Below, piece after piece: positions 24,552-34,731 of a DNA stretch of 51,220 bases. The stretch covers positions 1 through 51,220 of the forward strand of contig NZ_JAHTKP010000056.1 of the NCBI RefSeq assembly GCF_019192735.1, written 5' to 3'. Both the position numbers and the translations under genes were made by a program. Source of the DNA: Kitasatospora aureofaciens. Its GTDB lineage: Bacteria > Actinomycetota > Actinomycetes > Streptomycetales > Streptomycetaceae. Within the stretch, counting starts at the first letter, position 1. Every line of letters begins with the position of its first letter. A model generated the notes under the pieces. It was not told the DNA's origin. It was given only the letters and a program-made list of their open reading frames with translations, and searched no databases.

Positions 24552-26303
24552 ATGCATAGCGGCGGAGATCTGTGTGAATTGACGGGAACCCCGGTGCGCT
24601 GTCAGGGGAGGGGGCTACTTTTCCGTCGGGAGATCGGGCATGCGCTTGTCGGCGCGGCTGGGGGAGTGGTGACAGTAGACGAACTGAGTCCCGAAGCGGC
24701 CGGCGGTGCGGGCGACGCGCGCCAGGTCGTGGGATACCTGGTACGGCAGGAGTCCGGCGACTACATCGCGATCATGGATGTGTTGGAGGGGTCGGTCACC
24801 GACCTGACGGTCGCTGAGGTCACGGCTGCGCTGGCGGCGACAGGATTGCGCATGGAGGCGCGTCTCGTCGAGGTACGCCTGGGCGCGCTCAAAGCCATGG
24901 GGGCGGTCTCCGTGCGGTCCGACACCACCCGGGCCCGCCATTACGTCGAGATCCTCGCCCGGAACTGGCGCTACACCGCCAGTCCCGCAGGCCGACACGT
25001 CCAGCGCTTCTACCGGCAGGTCCTGGCGGGGACCGCGACCGTGCGGGAAATCCCGATCGTGTCACTGAGCCGCATCGTCACTCACCTCGAGCAGCTCGCC
25101 GCAGCCCTGGGCACAGGGGAGCCGGCCACCACTCGCCTCGACACCGCGATGCTGGACGCGGTCAGCACGGTATTCACCAGCCACGACGACCTCGACGCCG
25201 CTCTGGTCGGCGCGGAGGACGCGCTGGTGGGCCTCGCCGACCGGTTCGACCTGGACGAAGAGCGCACCAACGACCTCAAGGGCCTGCTCGTCGACTACGC
25301 CACCCGCGTCGCCTCCGAGCTCGACTCCGGCTCCGCACGGGCGGCCGCAGCGCTGGCGGTGCTCCGCCCGTGGTTCGGCCTGCTGGCCCAAGCCGCCGTG
25401 GACGCCTCCCAGGCCCGCGACCTCATCGCCGCCGGTGCTCTCAGCGCCTCCCGAGGAGGCCGCGCGGAAGACTGGCAGGGACTGTGTGCCTGGTTCGACG
25501 TCCGCGGCGGACGAGCGGCACGGTTCTCGCTGCGCCTGATCCGGGCGCTGCCGAGCATGCACGCCAACCTGCGCCGGCTCCACTCGTCGTCAGGGGTTGT
25601 CTCCACCCGTACCCGCGCTCTGAGCCTCGCCCGGGCGGTGCTGACACCGGAGATCGGCGTGCAGATCTTCCAAGCCGCAGTAGGCGACCACTCCTGGCGC
25701 AAGCTTTACGGGCAGGCCGACGAGGACGACGCTGGCCGCAACCCTTCCTGGCGCGGCGGGCCGCAAGTCCCGGTACCGACCTTGCTGCGCACTACCGGCC
25801 GCTCGGGCCCGCGAGGCGGGGGCGCCAAGCCGCGTGACGACGCGGCGGCCAGGGCGCAGGTCGCCCAGGCGCGGGCACGGCGGCAAGCCGAGCACACGGA
25901 TGCCGTCGCCAGGGTCCTGGCCTCGATTCCAGGACAGCACCTGGACGAGGCCGCCGCCCGCGCCGCACTGGCGGCTCTCATGGCCGCCGCCCGAACCACC
26001 GCAACAGGCCCCCGGCGCACCGGGGCCAGCGACGGGCTCGCCTGCACCCTCGTCCACACCGGCCGTGGTACCGGGGCTCTGACCGCCCCCACCTGGCGCG
26101 TCCTGCTGCCCGGCCGCATCGCCCTGTTCCACCAGCCCGGCCGCCGTCCCTCGGCCGCTGCCCTCGCCGCTGTCGCGGGCACCGCGACGACACACGACAC
26201 CGCCGCGCACGTCACGCTGAGCCTCACTCCGCGCCCCGGCCCATTGATTCCCGTTGCGGATGGGGCCCACGACACCGTGACTCGGCAGGAAGGTGCAGCA
26301 TGA
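24552..26303 (+). CDS. jetA: Wadjet type III JetA (TIGR02677/DUF2397)
   Basis: This is the kleisin-like subunit of a type III Wadjet anti-plasmid complex, with up to 583 residues. The DUF2397 family block starts near residue 58 (GYLVRQESGDYIAIMDVL, then MEARLVEVRLGALKAMGAV, and ATVREIPIVSLSRI). Because conservation begins late and the ATG at 24552 has no clear ribosome site, the GTG codons at 24666 and 24669 after a GGGGGAG run are good alternative starts. It is the first of four overlapping genes whose families (TIGR02677, 02678, 02680, 02679) always occur together, so the assignment rests on both sequence and neighbourhood. Confidence 0.85.
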   Translation: MHSGGDLCELTGTPVRCQGRGLLFRREIGHALVGAAGGVVTVDELSPEAAGGAGDARQVVGYLVRQESGDYIAIMDVLEGSVTDLTVAEVTAALAATGLRMEARLVEVRLGALKAMGAVSVRSDTTRARHYVEILARNWRYTASPAGRHVQRFYRQVLAGTATVREIPIVSLSRIVTHLEQLAAALGTGEPATTRLDTAMLDAVSTVFTSHDDLDAALVGAEDALVGLADRFDLDEERTNDLKGLLVDYATRVASELDSGSARAAAALAVLRPWFGLLAQAAVDASQARDLIAAGALSASRGGRAEDWQGLCAWFDVRGGRAARFSLRLIRALPSMHANLRRLHSSSGVVSTRTRALSLARAVLTPEIGVQIFQAAVGDHSWRKLYGQADEDDAGRNPSWRGGPQVPVPTLLRTTGRSGPRGGGAKPRDDAAARAQVAQARARRQAEHTDAVARVLASIPGQHLDEAAARAALAALMAAARTTATGPRRTGASDGLACTLVHTGRGTGALTAPTWRVLLPGRIALFHQPGRRPSAAALAAVAGTATTHDTAAHVTLSLTPRPGPLIPVADGAHDTVTRQEGAA

Positions 26304-27685
26304 GCGAGAAGACGGATTCCGGGCCACTCGAGCCCGGACCAGGGCCGGATGCCAGTCCCGCCCGCCAGCCGCTGCGCAGGCGAAAAGCCTGGCGACCCGA
26401 GGCCGACACCGAGGTCGCCACGCTTCTGCGTCGCCTGGCCGCCACGCCGTGGCTGGTCGGCGGCCGCCACGACGACCTGATCGCCGCAGTACGCCGCAAC
26501 GCGCCCGCCCTGCGCTCTGTGGTGGCCCGCATGGGCTGGGTCCTGATCATCGAACGCGACCTGGTGCGGCTGCGGAAGAGTCCGCCCCCGCGTCCGCGGG
26601 AATGGGCGACCCAAGGGCCGAGCCCCGCCGTCTGCTCCTGGTTCTTCCTGCTGATGGCGGCCGCCGAGTCGATGCTGCCGCGCATCGCCGTCGGACACCT
26701 CGTCACCCAGGCCCGCGCAGCTGCCGCAGAAGCCGGACTTCCCGTCGCCTACGACATGGCCGAACGCCGCGCGATCCTCGCCGGCCTGCGCATGCTCGAC
26801 GAACGCGGCGTCATCGAGCGCCTCGACGGAGATCTCGACAGCTACCTGTACGACGAGCAGGCCCCCGTGCTGCTCGCCGTCCACCACACCCGGCTGGCCT
26901 ACGTCATCGCCAACCCCGGCACCCTCGATCCGGCTTCCGACCCGCACGCATGGCTTGAGCAGGTGCAGCGCGAACCGGACGCGGCCCGCCGGATGCGCCG
27001 CGCGCTCGTCGACGACACCTGCGTGCACGCCGCGCTCCTGGACGACGCCGAGGCACAGTGGCTGAGCCAGCGGGTACGCGGCGACGACGGCGGCCCCCTG
27101 GCCGATGCTTTCGGGCTCGCCCTGGAGCGCCGTGCTGAAGGCGCCGCGTTCGTCGTCCCGGACGACGCTTTCCGGCACTTTCGCGAACTCGGCCCCATCC
27201 CCTTCCCTGCACCGGGCACCATCGCGCATGCCGCACTGCTGCTGCTCGACCACGCCGCCCTGGGCGGCACCACCGACGGCGGCCCCGGACCAGGTTGGCG
27301 CGGACTGGCCGAGGACCAGGTGCTGGCCGCACTGGCAGGCTTCGCGGACAACAACGCCTCCGGGAAGGGCGGTTGGGGAGCCGAGTACGCGCAGGACCCG
27401 GCCCTGCTGGCCGGGAAAGTCCGCGACCTGCTGACCGGCGCCAACCTCGCCCGACTCACTCCGTCGCAGCCTGCAGCCAGCGAACAGGCCAGCCCCACCT
27501 GGTGGTTCGCCCCCACTGCTGGCCGCTGGGCGGCGGAGGGCACCGCGGTCCACAAGACCGCGCGGTCCCGCAATACCCCGACCCGTCGCCGAACCGCCAC
27601 GAAGAACAGCGGGCCCGTCCAAGTCCAGCAGGGACTGTTCAGCGAATCCGCAGCCGACGAGACCCCGGAGAAGCACCTCCTGTGA
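26300..27685 (+). CDS. jetB: Wadjet type III JetB (TIGR02678/DUF2398)
   Basis: This 461-residue protein is the KITE-like winged-helix subunit bridging JetA and JetC. Family features are the N-terminal RRLAATPWLVGGRHDDLIAA block, MGWVLIIERDLVRLRK, and the conserved SWFFLLMAAAESMLP helix. The C-terminal 60 residues are Thr/Arg-rich and probably flexible. The ATG overlaps the jetA stop and its own stop overlaps the jetC GTG. Confidence 0.85.
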   Translation: MSEKTDSGPLEPGPGPDASPARQPLRRRKAWRPEADTEVATLLRRLAATPWLVGGRHDDLIAAVRRNAPALRSVVARMGWVLIIERDLVRLRKSPPPRPREWATQGPSPAVCSWFFLLMAAAESMLPRIAVGHLVTQARAAAAEAGLPVAYDMAERRAILAGLRMLDERGVIERLDGDLDSYLYDEQAPVLLAVHHTRLAYVIANPGTLDPASDPHAWLEQVQREPDAARRMRRALVDDTCVHAALLDDAEAQWLSQRVRGDDGGPLADAFGLALERRAEGAAFVVPDDAFRHFRELGPIPFPAPGTIAHAALLLLDHAALGGTTDGGPGPGWRGLAEDQVLAALAGFADNNASGKGGWGAEYAQDPALLAGKVRDLLTGANLARLTPSQPAASEQASPTWWFAPTAGRWAAEGTAVHKTARSRNTPTRRRTATKNSGPVQVQQGLFSESAADETPEKHLL

Positions 27686-30600
27686 GCGACATCCTCGACC
27701 TTGACTTCAACACCCCCCTGACACCCCCGCCGGCCGGAGACGCAACCCGCTTCGGCGGCCGCTGGCGCCTGACCGGCGCAGGGCTGTCGAACGTATGGCG
27801 CTACGGCGATCTGGACCTTCCGGCCGCCTCAGGACGGCTGCTGCTGCGTGGCCCCAACGGGACCGGCAAGACCACCGCACTGGAGGCCCTGTGGCCGTAC
27901 CTGCTCGATCTGAACGCGGCCAAGCTCGCGGCCGGCAAGGCACGTCCCACCACACTGAAGGGGCTGATGAGCGAAGGAGCGCTCACCAAGGGCCGCCGCT
28001 ACGGATACCTGTGGCTGACCTTCGCCACCCCGGACGACGAGCCAGCCGCGAGCGCCGCGCAGGCGACCACCGACCCCGTGGTGAGCTTCGGCGTCCGCCT
28101 CCAATACTCGCCGAGCTCCACACCTGCCGTGAACGTCGTCCCCTTCACCGTGCCAGGCCGCCCGCTCAAGGAACTGGCGCTGCGCGGCCCCAACGGAGGC
28201 GCACTCGAAATCGACGAGTTCACCGCCCGCATCCAGGCCGCCGGCGGACACGTGTTTCCCGACCCCGAGTCCTACGTCGAGCACCTCGCCGCCCGGATCT
28301 GGTCCACCACCGCCGACGAACTGCGCCTCCTCGCCTCACGCCTGCGCGAGGTCCGCAACCCGACACTGCTGGGCGACGTCTCCCCGGCCGCGGCCGCCGA
28401 CGCGCTGCGCCAGTCCCTCCCCGGTGTGGCCGGCGACGTCCTCTCGGCCACCGCCGAGGCCCTCGCCGAATCAAACACCACCCGCGACGCGTTCGAACGT
28501 GACGAACACGCCGCCACCCACCTGCAGGACTTCGCCCGCGTGTGGACCGGGCACGTCGTCGACGTCACCCGTGCCGCCTACACCGCCGCCCGCCAGTCGG
28601 ACACCGACACCCGGGCACGCGAAAAGCGCGTCAAACAGCGCGGCGGTGAACTCTCCGAAGCGCAGTCTGCCGCCGGACGGGCCGCCGCCGAGGTCCAACG
28701 ACTCGACGACTCCCACACCGCAGCCCAGGCCGCAGCCCGTGCCATCGAAACCAGCGACGCCTACCGGTCCCACGGGCGCGCCATGGACCTCCGCAAGCGA
28801 CTCAAAGCCGAACAGGGCGCCGCAGCCAGCAGCTACGCCAGCCTGCGCGCCGCAGCCGAGCAGGCCCGCACGCAGACCGCGACAGGCCGAGACGCCCTCG
28901 ACGACGTCATCGGCGACATCGAAGAGATCGCGGCGACCGCGCAGGAAGCAGGTGCCCGGCCCGTCGCGCTCGAAACCCTCATCGCCCACTACCCCCGGGC
29001 CCGCGCCACCCGGACCGTCGCCGACCAAGCCGTCGACCCGGGGCCGGGAATCACCCTCACCCACGACGACGCGAGCCTGCGAAACCTCGCCACCGACTGG
29101 ACGGCTGCAGCCCAGGAACGTCGCGCCACAGCGGACAAGGCCGCACTCGTCCTGCGGGACCACGAGCGCGTCGCCGCCGCCGACACGGAAGCCCGAACCG
29201 CGCATCGCAAGGCGACCGACGCCGAGAACGCCTACGACGAAGCCGACCAGGCCCACGAGCACGCCACCGCGGCCGCCCGCTCGGCCGCCCATCAGACACT
29301 CGCCGACGTCGCCCGGTGGGCGCTCGCACACCCACATCTGCGCGGCCTGACCGACGAGCCGGCCACCCACCGCGACGCGCAGCAGATCTGGGACACCGAC
29401 GACGTCGAAGCCCTCGCCCACGCCGAACCCTCCGCCGTACGCGACCAGCTCAACACCTGGGCCGAGCAGGCCCTGCACACCGGCGAGAGTGCCGCAGCCG
29501 CCCACGACAACCAAGCCAAGCAGCACCTCGAAGCCGCAGCCGCCCATGACCACGCGGCTCGACAGAACCGCGACGACGCCCGCCGCCTGCGCGCCGGAAA
29601 GCTGCTCCCGCTGCCGCGCCCGGACTGGGCCGGCCCCGGAGACGACGACACCGCGCTCGGCGCGCTGCTCGAATGGCGCCCCGAAGCCGACCACAAGGAC
29701 GACCAGAAAGCACTCATCGAGCTGGCGCTCGCCAACTCGGGAATCCTCGGAGCCCATCTACACGCGGACGGCGCCGCCACTCACGCCTGGCGAGTCAGCC
29801 CTGCGGGCGCCAGCCCGTGCGAGGGCAATCTGACCGCCGTCCTCACCGTCGTCCCCAGCCATCCGCAGGCGGAACTCGCCCGGGCAGTCCTGGAACGCAT
29901 CGCCCTGGCCGACAGCGCCACCGGCCACCGCGGTACCGCTGCCCCGGTCATCGGGCGCGACGGCACCTTCGCGATCGGCCCCCTCATCGCAGACCCGCGA
30001 GTCGCCGTCGCCGAGATCCCCCCTGCCTCGCACATCGGCGCCCGCACGCGCCTGGCAACCGCACGAGCCAGAGCCGACGAACTCGACGCGGCCGCCGAGG
30101 AACTCGAAATCCTCGCCGACCACGAGCGCGACACCGCCGCCGATCGAGGACGGCAGCGCGACGCGGTCCGCCGTCAGGCGCGGGCTTTCCCTCCACGAGG
30201 CGAGCTGACCAACGCCGAGGCGGAACGGGCCCGCACCGCCAAGGAAGCACACCGACGCCACGACACGGCCCAGGCCCTGCGCCAGCACGCCGCCGACGCC
30301 GCGGCCGAGCACAAACGCCGGAACACCGCTTGGACGGCCCGCGCACGGAGCCTGGACCTGCCCGCCGACCCCGACAGCCTGGCCGAACTGATCGAGGACG
30401 GCCGCACACGCACCCGGATACTCACCGACTGCTCACAGCAGATGACCTCGCGGCTACTGCCGAGACTTGAGCGCGCCCTTCGGATACTCCCGGACGAAAC
30501 CGCTCTCGCCGAGCACCTCGCCGAACTTCAGCACACTGCCCGGACTGCACACACCACGGTGCTCCAGACCCAGGCCGAGCTCACCGAGACACAGTCCCAC

Positions 30601-31914
30601 GGCGACTCCGACGACGCGGCACGCCGCTACGAGCAGGCCGTCGCCCAGGCGACGAGCCTTGACTCCGAACTCTCATCAGCCCGCGAACACGCCGTCGAAG
30701 CCGAGAAACACCTCACCGCCTGCGAACTCGCGCTCGCCTCCGCCCGGGAACGGCTGGACGATGCGCGCCCCCAGCAGAAGACCACCCGGGCTCGTCTAGC
30801 CGCCCTGCTCGCCTGGCCCCCTGCAGCTCAGGCCCTCGGAGCCGACACCGACTGGGCCGGTTTCCGCGAAGACGCCGCCGGGCTCGACCTCCTCGACGCC
30901 GTCGAAGAGCACCTCGCCCGACGTCCCACGGCCTCCAAGAAGACCCTCGGCGAACGCTACGACACCCTGCGCGCGGAACTGGCCCAGACCTGGACCGTCG
31001 CCCGCGACGAGCCGCCCGCCGGCCTCGAGCAGCTCGAAGCCTTCGTCCTCACCCACGAGGACACCCCCTACAACCCCCTGAGTGCCGCCACCCGCGCGCA
31101 GGCCCTCGCCGACAGAGCCCGAGCCGCCCTCGACGCCGCCGAAGCGGCGGCACTACGCGACTTCGTCATCGGACGACTGCCCGCCGCGCTCGGGACCGCA
31201 TGGGCAACCCTGACGGAGTGGAGGAAGACCGTCAACCGCAAGATGCGTGCAGCCCAGGCATCCTCCGGAGTCGGAGTCCAGGTCCAGATCGCCCTGCGGG
31301 ACGACCTCGACGCCGCCACCCGCACCGTCTACCACCTGTCATGCGAAGTCGGCGACGCGATCCGCACCGAAGAACAGAAAGAACAGGTCGGCCAAGCACT
31401 CCAGGCACTGCTGGCCGCCGCAGACGGCTCCACCATGGAAGAACGCCTCGCCGCCGCCGTCGACATCCGTACCTGGGTCACCGTCCGCTACCTCGTCGAG
31501 CGCCCCGGACCCGACGGCACACCCGTCACCGGTCAATGGGGCTCACGCACCGGCCTGTCCGGCGGCGAACGGCGCCTCGTCGTCCTGGCCCCCATGCTCG
31601 CCGCCATCGCCGCCAACTACGACCGCCACACACCCACCGGACTGCGCCTGGTCCCGCTCGACGAAGTGCCCGCCGAAGTCGACGAACGCGGACGCGAAGG
31701 CCTCGCCCGCTACCTCGCCGAACTCGACCTGGACATCCTGTGCACCTCCTACCTGTGGGACGGCGCCCCCGGCGCATGGGACGGAATCGACGCCCACGAC
31801 CTCGAAGCAGGCAGCGACGGCACCGTCGTCGCCTTCCCCATGCTGATCCGGACGAACCAGGTCCTGCCTGGCGACCCCGGACAGGACGACGGCCAGGCGG
31901 GAGGACCGGCATGA
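27682..31914 (+). CDS. jetC: Wadjet type III JetC, SMC-like ATPase (TIGR02680)
   Basis: This 1410-residue SMC-type motor would extrude DNA loops in the Wadjet complex. Walker A is GPNGTGKT (57-64). Long coiled coils (about 250-1180) contain no CxxC hook. The C-terminal ATPase lobe holds the signature LSGGERR (1292-1298) and Walker B VPLDEV (D1327, E1328). The GTG at 27682 overlaps the jetB stop. Reading further upstream in this frame only crosses jetB, so longer versions are not real. Length agrees with the TIGR02680 family. Confidence 0.9.
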   Translation: MSDILDLDFNTPLTPPPAGDATRFGGRWRLTGAGLSNVWRYGDLDLPAASGRLLLRGPNGTGKTTALEALWPYLLDLNAAKLAAGKARPTTLKGLMSEGALTKGRRYGYLWLTFATPDDEPAASAAQATTDPVVSFGVRLQYSPSSTPAVNVVPFTVPGRPLKELALRGPNGGALEIDEFTARIQAAGGHVFPDPESYVEHLAARIWSTTADELRLLASRLREVRNPTLLGDVSPAAAADALRQSLPGVAGDVLSATAEALAESNTTRDAFERDEHAATHLQDFARVWTGHVVDVTRAAYTAARQSDTDTRAREKRVKQRGGELSEAQSAAGRAAAEVQRLDDSHTAAQAAARAIETSDAYRSHGRAMDLRKRLKAEQGAAASSYASLRAAAEQARTQTATGRDALDDVIGDIEEIAATAQEAGARPVALETLIAHYPRARATRTVADQAVDPGPGITLTHDDASLRNLATDWTAAAQERRATADKAALVLRDHERVAAADTEARTAHRKATDAENAYDEADQAHEHATAAARSAAHQTLADVARWALAHPHLRGLTDEPATHRDAQQIWDTDDVEALAHAEPSAVRDQLNTWAEQALHTGESAAAAHDNQAKQHLEAAAAHDHAARQNRDDARRLRAGKLLPLPRPDWAGPGDDDTALGALLEWRPEADHKDDQKALIELALANSGILGAHLHADGAATHAWRVSPAGASPCEGNLTAVLTVVPSHPQAELARAVLERIALADSATGHRGTAAPVIGRDGTFAIGPLIADPRVAVAEIPPASHIGARTRLATARARADELDAAAEELEILADHERDTAADRGRQRDAVRRQARAFPPRGELTNAEAERARTAKEAHRRHDTAQALRQHAADAAAEHKRRNTAWTARARSLDLPADPDSLAELIEDGRTRTRILTDCSQQMTSRLLPRLERALRILPDETALAEHLAELQHTARTAHTTVLQTQAELTETQSHGDSDDAARRYEQAVAQATSLDSELSSAREHAVEAEKHLTACELALASARERLDDARPQQKTTRARLAALLAWPPAAQALGADTDWAGFREDAAGLDLLDAVEEHLARRPTASKKTLGERYDTLRAELAQTWTVARDEPPAGLEQLEAFVLTHEDTPYNPLSAATRAQALADRARAALDAAEAAALRDFVIGRLPAALGTAWATLTEWRKTVNRKMRAAQASSGVGVQVQIALRDDLDAATRTVYHLSCEVGDAIRTEEQKEQVGQALQALLAAADGSTMEERLAAAVDIRTWVTVRYLVERPGPDGTPVTGQWGSRTGLSGGERRLVVLAPMLAAIAANYDRHTPTGLRLVPLDEVPAEVDERGREGLARYLAELDLDILCTSYLWDGAPGAWDGIDAHDLEAGSDGTVVAFPMLIRTNQVLPGDPGQDDGQAGGPA

Positions 31915-33194
31915 GCTGCCAGCTGTGCAGCGGGGCATGCATGGACGCCGACCTCACCCCGTTGCTGCGGCCCGAACTCGCCTGGCTGTGGCAGGCCCTC
32001 GCCGCGACAGCCGACCGCCGCGGCGACGAACACCTCACCACCGGGCCCGCCGTGACGGTGACCGTCCCTGCCGACCCGGCGCAGCGCGCCGCCGCAGCCG
32101 GCCTCATCCGGGGAAGACCGCTGGAGCCCGGCCAGCGTCGCCGCATTACCCTCGAGGAACTCACCACAGCGCTCGCCGCCCGCGGGCCCCGGATCACCCC
32201 AGGCGCCGTCGCAGCCCACGCCTGCAACCGGCGCCTGGCAGAAAAGGCCCGCGGCCACGCCGAGAAGAACGCGGCAAGCGACCGAATCCGCGCCCAGCTC
32301 GATAGTTCTCTGACAACCCTGCCCGGCCACGTCCGCGAACTCCTCGGCCCTGCAACCCTCTTCAGCCGGCTACGCGGCCTCGGCTGGATCACCCGACTCG
32401 CCCACGCTCAGGACGCGGCCGAACTCCTCGACCAGGCACTGCAGGTGGCATCCCGCCTGCCCTTGCCCGGCCAACGCATCGACCGCCGTCTCCTGGTGCC
32501 CGGAAACCCGCACGCACTCGACGCAGGAGCACTGCCGGCGCTCGTCCTCGCCCTCACTGGATCACCCGGCTCGGGCGCGCGGTCGAGCTGGGCACGCCTC
32601 GGTGTGGACTACGACGACCTGCTCGGCGGGCTCATCGTCACCGGGGTCCACCCCACGGGCTGGCACATCCCGGCCGGGGCGACCGTCACCATCCCGCCGA
32701 GAGAACTGGCCCCGATCACGTGGGAGCCGCCACCGGCCACCAGCGAGTGGGTGTTCGTGACGGAGAACCCCTCCGTCCTGGCCGCCGCAGCGAACCGCCA
32801 TGCCCTGGCGGGGGCCACAGCCGAAGCACCCAGGGTGATCTGCACCGCCGGTACGCCGTCACAACTGGAATGCGATGCGATCGCGCTCCTCGCGGATGCC
32901 GGCTGGCGCATCGCCGTCAGGGCCGACTTCGACCCGCCAGGCCTGGCACACGTGCGCGCACTCCTCGCAGCAGCCCCGGACGCGATCCCGTGGCGGATGG
33001 GGGCGGCTGACTACCTCGCGGCCGCCCCCGAAGGCACCGACGGCGCCGACACCATGCGACTGCAGGACACAGACTCGCCCTGGGATCCCGACCTGGTGTC
33101 CGCGATGGTGAAGCGCTCCGTCCCGGTGTACGAGGAGGACCTCCTTCACCAGCTACTCGGTGACATCGCGGGCGGTACGCCCGGAGACTCTTGA
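31911..33194 (+). CDS. jetD: Wadjet type III JetD nuclease (TIGR02679; DUF3323-DUF2399 Toprim)
   Basis: This 427-residue nuclease would cut the extruded circular DNA. The N-terminal part (about 15-250) matches DUF3323. The C-terminal DUF2399 part is a Toprim domain: E285 in FVTENPSVL, and D339 and D341 in VRADFDPPGL. The N-terminus has three cysteines (C3, C6, C10) that may be incidental. The ATG overlaps the jetC stop. The last 42 nt overlap a disrupted gene on the opposite strand. Confidence 0.87.
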   Translation: MSCQLCSGACMDADLTPLLRPELAWLWQALAATADRRGDEHLTTGPAVTVTVPADPAQRAAAAGLIRGRPLEPGQRRRITLEELTTALAARGPRITPGAVAAHACNRRLAEKARGHAEKNAASDRIRAQLDSSLTTLPGHVRELLGPATLFSRLRGLGWITRLAHAQDAAELLDQALQVASRLPLPGQRIDRRLLVPGNPHALDAGALPALVLALTGSPGSGARSSWARLGVDYDDLLGGLIVTGVHPTGWHIPAGATVTIPPRELAPITWEPPPATSEWVFVTENPSVLAAAANRHALAGATAEAPRVICTAGTPSQLECDAIALLADAGWRIAVRADFDPPGLAHVRALLAAAPDAIPWRMGAADYLAAAPEGTDGADTMRLQDTDSPWDPDLVSAMVKRSVPVYEEDLLHQLLGDIAGGTPGDS

Positions 33195-33899
33195 TCCAAG
33201 CCAATCCAAGCCGGTGACGTGCCACGCTCGGCGACTGTGGGCCATGAATCCGAGATTCAGGAGTGAACTTGTCTGGCCGTCAGGTGGCTGGCGCTTGGAA
33301 TCTACGACGGCCACCTCGGCGACGATGAACCACGGTTTGTGGCCGTCTCGCCGGCACTCGATTTTGAGCCGGAGCGGCTTGCCTTCCCACTGCCGTTCCC
33401 AGGATCCTGTGTTCCAACGCGGCGCGGGGCTCGGCTCCATCGCAAGCGGCTGGTGATCCCCGGCCTCCAGCGCGAACGTCCCCGAGACCCGGCCGAGCCG
33501 ATCGGCCTCATTGACACCCGGCTTCAAGCGCAGCGGCGACCACACGACCGCGGCGAGATCATCCTTGGATGGTGATCCGCCGAGATGGGAATGCCCGGCG
33601 TGGTCGACGCCGGCCTCGTTCTGCACAGTGACGATGACCGGGTCCAGGCGGTCCAGGCTGACGGGGCCGGTCAGGTTCACCTGAAGGGTGCTCGTGTCGG
33701 GCACGAAGGCGAGTCGGATCTGCGGGGTGAGTTCGCGGTGCCAGCGGTCGTGCTCGATCGCGGCCAGCGAGTCGGCGGTGCGGTTCGCGGCTCACGACGC
33801 CTCGTTCGATCGACGGGACGACAGCAGGGCGAGCCCTGCGGCTATCGCGCTGCCGATTGCGGCAGTGGTGCCCAGGAAGGTGGCCAGCGGAGAAGTCAT
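33153..33899 (-). pseudogene. membrane-anchored hypothetical protein, nonsense-interrupted
   Basis: Reading from ATG 33899, the frame encodes a short N-terminus and membrane helix (FLGTTAAIGSAIAAGLALL, then SSRRSNEAS) and meets TGA at codon 36. The same frame then continues without a break through AANRTADSLAAIEHDRWHRE and LAFVPDTSTLQVNLTG to a TAG at 33153. The continuous frame, and the coiled-coil-like sequence directly after the stop, indicate one original gene of about 248 codons with a single C-to-T change (CGA to TGA). The soluble part contains strand-rich segments and W residues. Function is unknown. Reinitiation at GTG 33704 is possible. It overlaps the end of jetD by 42 bp. Confidence 0.6.
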
Positions 33900-34082
33900 G
33901 GCGGGGGCTACCAACCCCTGCTGACAAAGCGCCCGCCTGCGTCAGAGCGGGACTGGCGTGCTCGGCAAGGCGGATGACGGGGACCAAGGGCGTGCAGCAG
34001 GTGCCGCGCGCCCTTTCCTCTTGGGATCCAAGAGTGGACGAGCGTAGCATTTGGTTATGTCGTACTGTTTGGGTGTTGAATC

Positions 34083-34718
34083 GTGAGGATCAGTATCGGC
34101 GGGGAGCGGGTCGAGGTGCCCGATGACCTGGGCCGGGCGCTGCTCGCGGCGCTGCGCGACGAGCAGCCCGTGAAGCCACCACAGGCCTCCACCTTCGATG
34201 ACCTGACCGCCTTGGTCTACTGCATCAGCCGGGTCACCCAGCGCCTGACCGTGGTCAAGGAGCTGGCGATGTCCCGCGCGGACGCGACCGGTGGCTACTC
34301 CAACCGGCGTGCCCTGGGCCTGGCGGCGGGTATGGCGCCCTCGCAGCTGGGCCGGGTCCTTCAGGGCCACGGGCTGCCGCGCGACCGCCGCGCCGGCGGC
34401 GTGGACCTGGCCGTCGCCTTCCGCACCGCCGACGACGGTGTGCTGCACCTGGCTGCCGAGGAGGATGTGGTCGGCCTGCCCTCGTTCACTTTGCCGTTCA
34501 ACCCCGCGCAGATAGTGGTGGAGCCGACGGAGTTCGCCGGACGGGAGCTCGTCTTCTACTACCGGCCCCAGGTGCCGATCGCGGTGGCCGGCCTCGGGCG
34601 CACCGCCGGCTACACCCTGCGACCCGAGCGGGGCCTGATCGCCTGCGTCACCGAGCAGGTCTTCGACAAATTGTTCGGCGACCCGCGTCTCGACCCGACC
34701 CGACCCAACGGACGCTGA
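34083..34718 (+). CDS. HTH-like protein preceding tap
   Basis: This 211-residue protein is encoded 13 nt before tap and probably cotranscribed with it. An N-terminal helical segment (LGRALLAALRDE) is followed by a helix-turn-helix-like stretch (YSNRRALGLAAGMAPSQLGR, about residues 71-90) and a strand-rich C-terminal half. GTG 34083 is the first start in frame, but no strong ribosome site precedes it. The operon position suggests a role in telomere replication or its control. The family is not recognised. Confidence 0.6.
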   Translation: MRISIGGERVEVPDDLGRALLAALRDEQPVKPPQASTFDDLTALVYCISRVTQRLTVVKELAMSRADATGGYSNRRALGLAAGMAPSQLGRVLQGHGLPRDRRAGGVDLAVAFRTADDGVLHLAAEEDVVGLPSFTLPFNPAQIVVEPTEFAGRELVFYYRPQVPIAVAGLGRTAGYTLRPERGLIACVTEQVFDKLFGDPRLDPTRPNGR

Positions 34719-34731
34719 GGAGCACCGCCCG

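Noticed and set aside
27295..27681. Upstream extension of the jetC frame inside jetB
   Set aside because: The region codes for conserved JetB sequence in the other frame. The GTG at 27682 overlapping the jetB stop is the natural start.
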